A stretch of DNA of 64,000 bases from Rhodocollybia butyracea. Taxonomy: Eukaryota > Basidiomycota > Agaricomycetes > Agaricales > Omphalotaceae. Position 1 is the first letter of the stretch, and every line of letters begins with the position of its first letter. The notes below the pieces were generated by a model that saw only the letters and a list, made by a program, of their open reading frames with translations, did no database searches and was not told where the DNA came from. The translations under genes and the position numbers were made by a program. The DNA is taken from the NCBI GenBank assembly GCA_015501585.1, contig JADNRY010000130.1, positions 109,336 to 173,335 on the forward strand, given 5' to 3'. Of this stretch, positions 11,400-19,378 are shown piece after piece.

Positions 11400-11958
11400 T
11401 GTAAGAGCCCTGACTCTTAATGCCTCAGACCATGAGCAAGATCTCGTTCTATTAGAGAAATAGACCAAAACGAGTATGTGGTACGAGGATAAGAGTGAAC
11501 TAATTATGTAATATCGGCGCTAACGGCAATGAACGTGCCGTAGGCGTTACACATGCTCCCTAGAATGACCCCACAGGTCCATCTTACCCAAAAAAAAAAC
11601 AAAAGAGAAAGATGGAAAAGGGAAGACATAACAAAGAGAAACATACAGTCATCTAATAGGTAACGTATGATGTAGTATGCTGGCAATTTCCATAAGTGCA
11701 GAAGAAGAGAAAGTGTCCTGTGAAAATCGCCGGATTCTCTGGATGCTGACACTAAGTCCAGATTGAGATGGTGGTGGCACATTGGAGACAGTATATCTCC
11801 AGCGCCATGAATGGGAGCATTGATTGGGAGCACAAATATGGTGATGGGGAGTTTCAGTGGGTGAAGGTGATGGCATGAGTGTACCAGATTGGGATGGGCA
11901 ACGACTTGAACGAAGCAAGAGCGAACCAAACGCACCATACATGTTGTGTTTGACACGT

Positions 11959-12714
11959 TTACGAAGGCCTGTTGGTGGAACAGCAGTCACAGGGGCAACA
12001 CAAGGCACAGGTGTACACTCGGTTGGAGTGTTTGAGAGATGAACCTGGCGGTGCTCCAGCTGTGTGTTCAAGCCCCGTGACATGTTTATCCATGAATACT
12101 TCGAGTTTCCGGCCTGATTTCCGCAGTTCAGCCACCTCCCGTGCAAACTCTGAGGTTGGTTGGAGTTGAAGTGAAGGGGGAGTGGGTTTGGATGGTGAAA
12201 CCAATGTCAGAGCATGTGGAGATGATTTCGACGTGTCTGACGCATTCGAAGCAAGTGTGGGAGTTGGTGATGAGGCAGGAGGAGCGGTCAAAGGTGATGG
12301 AGAACTCAGAGCAGGAGGTGGTGTTTGAGATTTAGACAGTTCCATCCCAAACTCTTCTCCCAGTCTCTTAATAGACTCTATCATCTGAAAACAGACCTCT
12401 GCCTGGAAACCTTCTTCCTTCACTGCCCAGCAACATCTTAATGTTGAATCCTGCACCACTGCCTCTGCCAAATTCCTACCAGCCACTGAAAGACCATGTT
12501 GTTCCCAGAGCTGCTTAAAGTTGACTAGCAGCTGTTGAATTCCCTGGGAGGAGAAGTCCAGGATCCCAGAGATGTGTGAGAGAGGATCATGAGGGAACAT
12601 AGAAAGGATTTGAGAAAGAAAAGAGTAAGCCAGAGCCATGACAGAGTCATGGCTTGAGTTGTGCTGTTGTGTGGTCATATTGCTGTAATAGTCCGAGGCA
12701 ATGTGGAGCCCATA
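11959..12714 (-). pseudogene. Unrecognised protein of the small LTR element
   Basis: I do not recognise this protein. The likely start is the ATG of MTTQQHNSSHD, about 14 residues into the open frame, because the first residues read from the Fb2 junction. Residues about 25-115 look folded and helical (YSFLSQILSMFPHDPLSHI, NFKQLWEQHG, FQMIESIKRLGEEFG). Next come a Pro/Ser-rich stretch of about 70 residues, a short helix (FAREVAELRKSGRKLEVFM), and a Cys-rich tail (CALCCPCDCC) that may be out of frame. It could be a gag-like particle protein or a captured host fragment. Reading continues in other frames to about 11650, suggesting a frameshift. Confidence 0.4.
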
Positions 12715-15042
12715 ATGCAATGTAAGATGGATGTGGCCACATCCTGCATTGCAATTTAAGATGGTTCTGTCCGCTGCGGCAAATGTGCCTGCATTGCAAT
12801 GTGGTATATGTCACAGCCTGGCCTTTGAAAAATTACTGAATTAGGAAATTTTTCACTGTGTGTAACATGAAGCTTGCATCTGCATGTCACATCACAACTG
12901 TTTTAGCCAAATTTAGAAATATAACAGTTGGCCATATTAAGCTATGGCTAAAGCGGCGGCGCGGGTACACATTTGATGGGGTCATGTGACTCGCCGATTG
13001 CAGGTTTAGATAGCTTCGTTAAAATAGGCAATTTACGAGCCTAATTGGGATGTTTCTGTATGGGTAGCTAGCCCCAAAAAGGCTATGGATAGTGTATTAA
13101 TATTTTAGCACTGTACCTCGATGGATGGGGCACCGTAATGGGTTGGATTGAATGAAAAGATTTAGATTACCTTCGGTCAAAGCTGTACATCACTGCCTAA
13201 TTGGGAATGCCAGCAAAGCGGCCTAAAAGCCTGCTTGTACAGCAGATATCCTTGCTAATGGGGATGTACATAGTGTCTTTAGATATATCAGAGGTCCCTG
13301 AAGCGAAATCACAGCCAGAGCGGCGGTCAAAGCTGTTATATTGGGGCCTTGAGAGTAGCCAAGAGGCTAAAACGTCGTATATAGACTGTACTACATAGTA
13401 CTAGACATCGCCATATGCAAAAAAGATTTATAGAGCACCTGAAGCGATGGTATTCCCTGATCTGTATGGATTCTGCCAAAAAATGCGATTTTCAGGAAAT
13501 AAAACAGGCATAGAGTGTGCTACAAGTCTCAGATCAAACCAAAACTTGGGAAACATGTCTTCGAATCCAATTCAACGATCACCAGGTGTTATATCTACAT
13601 CTGGGTACCTCCATGGAACGATACTGTGGTAAGTGCACACTAGGATACCTCTACTTGGCTCAAAGTTCAGATCGTGACATTGAGATGTATATACTGAAAC
13701 CTTTTAATCTGGCGGGCGTATATATGACTCGAATACATGATTCTCAAAGTTTGAGCATAGTCTGAGGTCCATAGCATACTGGACACGGATCGAGTGTATA
13801 CCATGTAGTACAGTCTACCTACCAAGCTTTGAGGTGCTACCTGCGCTTAGGCACTCATTATTAGTATTTAATTCCTCAAAAATGCGAATTTTGATGGTTA
13901 CTCACCATTGATCACTCCATGTACATCCTCCTGCCCACATATTGGGAAATATAACACCTGGAGGGCGTAGCTAGTATACTACACTACTCAGATATGTATT
14001 CCAAACCTCAGACCTTGAGAGGCTATGCCATTACTGAGCCCAACTTTGACTCAACACCACCTGTATGTAATGATATATTTCCCTATTTGGACATACAGCT
14101 TTGACCTCCTCCGGCCTAGAGCTGGCAATTACAGCTTATTCTCTCCACAGAATGCTCTAATTTCGCTTCAGGTATATATATACTATGTAGAAATCATGCC
14201 TGTACCACTAGTATATCAAACATCCCTACCTTTACTTCGATTTTTTAAAGCACAGCCACAGTCCCAAACCTCGAAGCAGGGCCACTATTACACCACATAC
14301 CAGCTTTAATTTCGCTCTAGGTACCTACTGTGCATCTATAAACACTGCTATTAGGTAGAATACCCATGCATAAACAAGCTTTTAGGCCGCTTTGCTGGCA
14401 TTCTAAATATGGTAATAAAACAGCTTTGACCGCCGCTCTGGCTGTGATTTCGCTTCAGGGACCTCTGATATATCTAAAGACACTATGTACATCCCCATTA
14501 GCAAGGATATCTGCTGTACAAGCAGGCTTTTAGGCCGCTTTGCTGGCATTCCCAATTAGGCAGTGATGTACAGCTTTGACCGAAGGTAATCTAAATCTTT
14601 TCATTCAATCCAACCCATTACGGTGCCCCATCCATCGAGGTACAGTGCTAAAATATTAATACACTATCCATAGCCTTTTTGGGGCTAGCTACCCATACAG
14701 AAACATCCCAATTAGGCTCGTAAATTGCCTATTTTAACGAAGCTATCTAAACCTGCAATCGGCGAGTCACATGACCCCATCAAATGTGTACCCGCGCCGC
14801 CGCTTTAGCCATAGCTTAATATGGCCAACTGTTATATTTCTAAATTTGGCTAAAACAGTTGTGATGTGACATGCAGATGCAAGCTTCATGTTACACACAG
14901 TGAAAAATTTCCTAATTCAGTAATTTTTCAAAGGCCAGGCTGTGACATATACCACATTGCAATGCAGGCACATTTGCCGCAGCGGACAGAACCATCTTAA
15001 AATTGCAATGCAGGATGTGGCCACATCCATCTTACATTGCAA
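12715..15042. mobile_element. Foldback element Fb2, 2328 bp
   Basis: The arms at 12715-13342 and 14415-15042 are inverted, nearly identical repeats of about 628 bp. They end in WTGCAATGTAAGATGG and are flanked by TA at 12713-12714 and 15043-15044. The core of about 1.07 kb is homologous to Fb1 interior sequence (for example 13660-13760 with 28545-28660). A second motif copy TGCAATTTAAGATGG lies just inside each end, separated from the terminal copy by a 16-bp palindrome (12729-12744). No transposase is encoded. Short frames in it are not supported as genes. Confidence 0.88.
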
Positions 15043-15246
15043 TATGGGAACCACATAGGGTGATAGTCCTATTCAGGACAAGGTTGCTCAAAAAAGTGTA
15101 AGAGCCCTGACTCTTAATGCCTCAGACCATGAGCAAGATCTTGTTCTATTAGAGAAATAGACCAAAACAAGTATGTGGTACGAGGATAAGTGAACTAATT
15201 ATGTAATATCGGCGCTAATGGCAATGAACGTGCCGTAGGCGTTACA

Positions 15247-15779
15247 CAGCCATATTATTGAACATCTGTTGTAATGAGTGCAATTGGTCAGTGAATTTTT
15301 CCTTAAAACTATTAAGGGAAGCTTGCCAGAAGATAAGGCGCTTGTCTCCAGAGCCATACATTTCCTTGTAATCATCAATGTCCATGTCGAGTTTGGTCTG
15401 AGGCCAGAGGTGATCAGAGAGATTGACCTCTACTTCCTCAATCTTCATCCTGTCAAGGACGGAGTTGTGGGAGGCTTCACGGAGGAAGCTGTTGTTAATG
15501 CGCAAGGCAAGGCAGGTGGCAAAATTAGAGACATTGGAAGTCTCCACTTCAGCCGATTCATGAGCCTTTTCTTTGCCTTTTCCTCCTTTCTTTCCATGGT
15601 GTGTCTTTTTGTCTTTGTCGGAAGAAGAGGACGAGTCGTTAGAAGGTTTGCTGGCCGGGTAAGGTGCTCCCTTCTTAGTGTCTTTCTTCTTTTTAGACTT
15701 TGAGTCAGATTGACGTTTGATGCCAGAGATGCGTGCCGCAAGCGAGATAGTGTTGGATTGGCAGCGGAGGTACTTGTCC
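15247..15779 (-). pseudogene. Copia-1 gag, C-terminal part
   Basis: About 175 residues continue the gag of copia-1. The stretch begins with DKYLRCQSNTISLAARIS, followed by a very basic and Ser-rich region (SKSKKKKDTKKG, HHGKKGGKGKEK) expected to bind RNA. No CCHC zinc knuckle is visible. It ends in NNMA at the small LTR element, beyond which the frame resumes at the protease. Upstream it is cut by the 364-bp MITE. Confidence 0.65.
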
Positions 15780-15781
15780 TG

Positions 15782-16145
15782 CATCAGGAAAAGGTGTTTT
15801 TGCCTAGGTGACCCCAGAGTGGCCTAAAGCAAACTAGGTGACCTATGAATCCTATGGCATCCTAGGAATTTGGGCTCGTCCCTTGCCAGTCAAGGCTCTT
15901 GAGGATTCCCTAGGGTATCCTAGGCAAACCCAGGGCAAGCCTAGGTTTGCCCAGGTGTTCCCCAGGTGTTCCCCAGGAGCACCTGGGCAAACCTGGGCAG
16001 ACCTAGGCTTGCCTAGGGGATCCTCAAGAGCCTTGACTGGCAAGGGACGAGCCCAAATTCCTAGGATGCCATAGGATTCATAGGTCACCTAGTTTGCTTT
16101 AGGCCACTCTGGGGTCACCTAGGCAAAAAACACCTTTTCCTGATG
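15782..16145. mobile_element. Foldback MITE of the CATCAGG family, copy 1 (364 bp)
   Basis: This is a nearly perfect hairpin with ends CATCAGGAAAAGGTG and CACCTTTTCCTGATG and body CCTAGGTGACCCCAGAGTGG. TG is present on both sides (15780-15781 and 16146-16147). Removing the element plus one TG restores copia-1 gag (NIMPIIQDKYLR), which proves the boundaries. Other copies are at 46055-46395 and 51309-51649, with a partial copy near 62770. Frames in it are shadows of the palindrome. Confidence 0.88.
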
Positions 16146-16147
16146 TG

Positions 16148-16837
16148 TATGATCGGCATGATGTTGGATGGAGTAAGAATAGTAGCATCTTGAGAAAGGA
16201 TTGTCATTGCAAGACTATCCCATTGAGTAGGAAGAGCGGCCAAAAGAATCATAGCTTTTACCGGTTTGGGAAGAATGAGACCAGAGCCATCAAGGCGAGA
16301 GAAGGTGGAAGTTAGTGAAGCCAAGGCTAGAGTAGGATCGGCTCTTCCATCGATTTGGAAGTTAATGGCTTCTTTAAAGATGCCAAAAGTGCCGGCAGAG
16401 CCGGGTTTGCCATAGATCTTTTTGATTTCAGCCCAGGTTTCGTATGCTTCATCCTTCAGAACAGTAGCTCTGATGTTGTCAGGAAGTCAGAGGGTAATTA
16501 AACCCATGGCTTGGTCATCAAGGTTTTCCCAGTCGTTAATCTGTTTCTGTCACTTGGCAGTGGCGGTCTCTACATCTTCACCAGACTTGTAAGTCTTTGC
16601 GGCTATTTCATCAGCAGTGGGTTTGCAAAAGGTTTGTAGTGGACAAGTCGATCGGCCACTAACAACAGACCAACAACAAGAGGCTCTAAGGAGCACAGTC
16701 ATTGAACTAGACCAAGAGGGGTAGTTAGGCCCATTGAGGAGAGGAACACTAGAGAGGTGTGAGAGAGACATGTTTTGATAAGGTTCTAGAAAAAGTAGAG
16801 CAACAGTCAGTGACATGCTTCCACAAGTTATGAACAC
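16148..16837 (-). pseudogene. Copia-1 gag, N-terminal and middle part
   Basis: From about 16790 downward the sequence reads MSLSHLSSVPLLNGPNYPSW, the start typical of copia gag proteins of the UBN2/DUF4219 type. It continues through WAEIKKIYG and FSRLDGSGLILPKPVKAMIL to the MITE at 16145. Stops near 16550 and 16487 break it. The capsid-forming gag would package the element RNA. The upstream 16838-17500 is the element leader, in which I see no gene. Confidence 0.7.
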
Positions 16838-17500
16838 AGATCACAACAACAAAGTCAGAAACCCATGACAAGTGTTTTCAGTGTTGATCGCATATAATTA
16901 TCCATTCATTTTCCATCCACTGATCTGATCATTCCAATTCGGGCTCAGTCACTTAAGTTGATCGGAACACAAATAGGATAACTGAATGCCAAGAATATGT
17001 GTTCTGTCAATGTTCAGATGTGCTTTGCAGCACAATCGAACAGTGTCCTTTCAGCATGTGAAGAACTTAAGGCAAGCAGCAGGTAGGTAATGTGTATGTA
17101 CAATTATTCTACGAAGGCCAAGAAACCAATGATTGTTCGCATTTTGCCAGCGGATGCACATGAACGCTTTTATGGCTATTATAGCGGTGACCCCAAGTCC
17201 ACCTGGCAGGGAATAAAACCCTAAAGGGAATGCCATCACAGCAAAGCCCTTAAACAGTTTGTTCAATCATCAGGTGCCTATGTAAATACATGTGTGTCAG
17301 TGTGCAAAGTCATGTATATTTTTGAACAATGCAGGAATGGAGAGAAATGCAATCCATGAATGTTACCATGTACCACGACCAGCTATGCACAACACACGAA
17401 CTTTGTTCACTCCAGGAATGAGCGTTGGATGTTCATTGAACACTGTCTAACCAAGTGCAGTAAGCACAATGGAGGGCACAACATGTGTTGAAGTGATCCG

Positions 17501-17512
17501 GGGCCCATAACC
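17501..17512 (-). promoter_or_regulatory. Copia-1 primer binding site (half-tRNA iMet type)
   Basis: Read on the minus strand, GGTTATGGGCCC directly follows the 5' LTR. Its complement GGGCCCATAACC contains the CAU anticodon in the context of the initiator tRNA-Met anticodon arm. Priming from an internally cut initiator tRNA is known for Drosophila copia. The second copia element has the same site. Confidence 0.75.
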
Positions 17513-18028
17513 TGTCGAAACAGCGGTCAGTCAACACAAGGTCGACAGCATACTCACCTGAGAGTGTAAGGATATTACAGGAGTTGTAAGAGTGCTTGTT
17601 GAGAGCAGAACAAGTGTCCAGACGAATAGTAGGATTCTTGGTTATTGTTACAGGAAAATATCTACAGTATTTATACTACAGAATATAATAAACCCTATAA
17701 CAATGTATGAGTCTACTTGAGTTGTACTGCTAAACATAGTGCATATACATGTGCATAATGTACCCTAAAAGATGGAGTCCGTATGGTAATTCTATAGGTA
17801 ATGTTCATAGGTACTGCAAGGCAGCGTACAAGCTATGTATCATAAGACTAATAGCGAATGGCATAATTGACTACATCTATACGAACCTGTGTAGAGGCTG
17901 CGTCTACTGTTTGAGGGTGAGTTTCAACATGGCATATATCGACAGTTCATCAATCGTATAGCAAGTGCGTCTAGTCGACTCACATTACTGATTAGATACG
18001 ACTCAAAAGTGGTAATCTAGTTTCAACA
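17513..18028 (-). repeat. Copia-1 5' LTR
   Basis: This 516-bp partner of 7150-7665 begins TGTCGAAAC and ends TTTCAACA. It keeps CpG at several positions changed in the other LTR. Confidence 0.92.
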
Positions 18029-18486
18029 CATACTGTACTATATAGTATCAGCCTGCGCCATACCGACGAACAATTTATATGGCCACAGGAGCGATGGTAT
18101 CTACTGATATTTATGTTATTTTTGAACAAATGCGATTTTCAGTTAGTAAAACATGAATAGGTGACGCTATGCAGCTCTAATAATGCTAAAACTTTGGGAA
18201 TCAAGTCTTCGAATTCTATTAAGTGAGCTCAAGTCCCTACAACAACCCCTCGGTATGTTAATAGCATGCTCATGTTTCAAGTGTTCACATAGATGTTATG
18301 ACCCGGATCTAAATGCTATACACCCAATCTTTTTTCTTCTGTAACCAACTATGAACACTATCATTAATACTTCTACTTAACATTTTACATTCATTAGTTA
18401 TTCAACACCATTTGGGTTAATGCTGCACACATTCTTCCAGAACACCAGAATGATCTTTAACAGTCACTGCACAGTCTGCACAGTCA

Positions 18487-18757
18487 TGACATCATTCTAG
18501 CTCCACAACTATGATGTCATCTTGCTACTCCACAATCATGATGTCATTCCATTGCTCCGCAGTTATGATATCACATCACTGCTCCACAGCTATGACATCA
18601 TTGCATAGCCTCTTTACACCAATGACTCAATATCAGTCATTGCACAGCCAGATATCTGAGTCAACTACGGTTCCGCATACATGACTCAATATTAGTCATT
18701 GCACAGCATTACATAGTCAGACTGACTCATCCGCAGTATTTCCGCAGTTATGACTCA
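18487..18757. promoter_or_regulatory. Array of ten bZIP-like sites in U3
   Basis: TGACATCA (18487), TGATGTCA (18512, 18539), TGATATCA (18566) and TGACATCA (18593) are spaced 25-27 bp apart. TGACTCA or TGAGTCA follows at 18623, 18657, 18682, 18723 and 18751. The first type is the ATF/CREB palindrome TGACGTCA with its central CG changed; the second is the Gcn4/AP-1 site. They lie just upstream of the TATA box. Confidence 0.65.
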
Positions 18758-18803
18758 AATCTAGTCATTCCGCAGCATTTCCTAACTAGTACACATTGCA
18801 CAG

Positions 18804-18848
18804 TATATAAGTAGTCTAGATTTACCAATGTACGTTAGACGTATTATT
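18804..18848 (+). promoter_or_regulatory. LTR promoter: TATA box and predicted start with self-primer
   Basis: TATATAA is at 18804-18810 and AGACGTATTATT starts 33 bp after its first base. The 12-mer reappears reverse-complemented as AATAATACGTCT at 19350-19361, one base after the LTR. In Tf1/sushi elements the first bases of the mRNA pair with such a site to prime reverse transcription. Confidence 0.65.
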
Positions 18849-19378
18849 TTCTTAAATCCAAACCCCCACTTGTTTGCTGTTATCACTTGTGTGAATCACC
18901 AGACCAACTCATTGTATCTTGTTGAGCTATCTCCAAGTATTAGACATTACACTCACTATTACTTGTTGAGCTATCTCCGAGTATTAGACATCACACTCAC
19001 TACTACTTGTTGAGCTATCTCCGAGTATTAGACACCACACTCACTACTACTTGTCGAGCCAACTCCAAGTATTAGTTCTGATTCATATTACTGCTTGTCG
19101 AGCCATCTCCAAGGGTAATCTTATTATTATTTGTCGAGCTATCTCCAAATAATAACTTCTGTGAGTTTTGTATTACAAACTAGTTACTAACTGTACTTGA
19201 GCCTAGTTGTTTGAGTATATATTTTTTGCCTAGCGGTTTCAACAAACGGAAAGGCTTGCTCTATAATCTCATTAATCTCTCTTATCATTTTTACTGCCGA
19301 GTTACGTACTGTGAAGGTTTGGACGAGACTATTGATCGAGTCATAACATAATAATACGTCTCTACCCGCCCCCATTAA

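Larger units (their letters stand above)
11400..15246 (-). mobile_element. Small LTR element with 152-bp LTRs (TRIM-like), split by Fb2
   Basis: Near-identical LTRs (11400-11551 and 15097-15246) begin TGTAAGAGCCC and end GGCGTTACA. The duplication CAGCC flanks them at 11395-11399 and 15247-15251. Without Fb2 the element is about 1.5 kb. It has no protease, RT or integrase, so it must move using proteins made elsewhere. Unlike typical TRIMs it has its own long frame (11959-12714). A third LTR of the family is the solo copy at 539. Orientation is inferred from that frame. Confidence 0.85.
7150..18028 (-). mobile_element. Ty1/copia element 1, nested and defective
   Basis: Two 516-bp LTRs (7150-7665 and 17513-18028) are flanked by the 5-bp duplication CATAC (7145-7149 and 18029-18033). 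The LTRs differ at about eight positions by my reading, near 98 percent identity. Coding order on the minus strand is gag, protease, integrase, RT, RNase H, the copia order. It is interrupted by a 364-bp MITE in gag and by the small LTR element carrying Fb2. Several stops and frameshifts make it inactive. The rejoined Fb1 arm across the insertion matches the other arm. Confidence 0.92.
18294..19348 (+). repeat. Full LTR of the gag-only element, 1055 bp
   Basis: Three zones are visible. U3 has five TGAYRTCA and five TGASTCA sites (18487-18757). A TATATAA box lies at 18804-18810, followed by AGACGTATTATT at 18837-18848 where transcription should begin. Downstream is a tandem array of six hairpins with loop core GAGCYAWCTC (about 18910-19150). 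The LTR ends GAGTCATAACA. Partial copies are at 22022-22429, 22431-22974 (minus), 27857-28526, 41808-42387 and in the right palindrome arm. Confidence 0.88.

Noticed and set aside
15838..16088. Identical 78-codon frames on both strands (MTYESYGILGIWARPLP)
   Set aside because: They are the two strands of the foldback MITE hairpin, not a conserved peptide.
17051..17266. 71-codon frame in the copia-1 leader
   Set aside because: There is no similarity to gag and no conserved motif; it lies in the untranslated leader.
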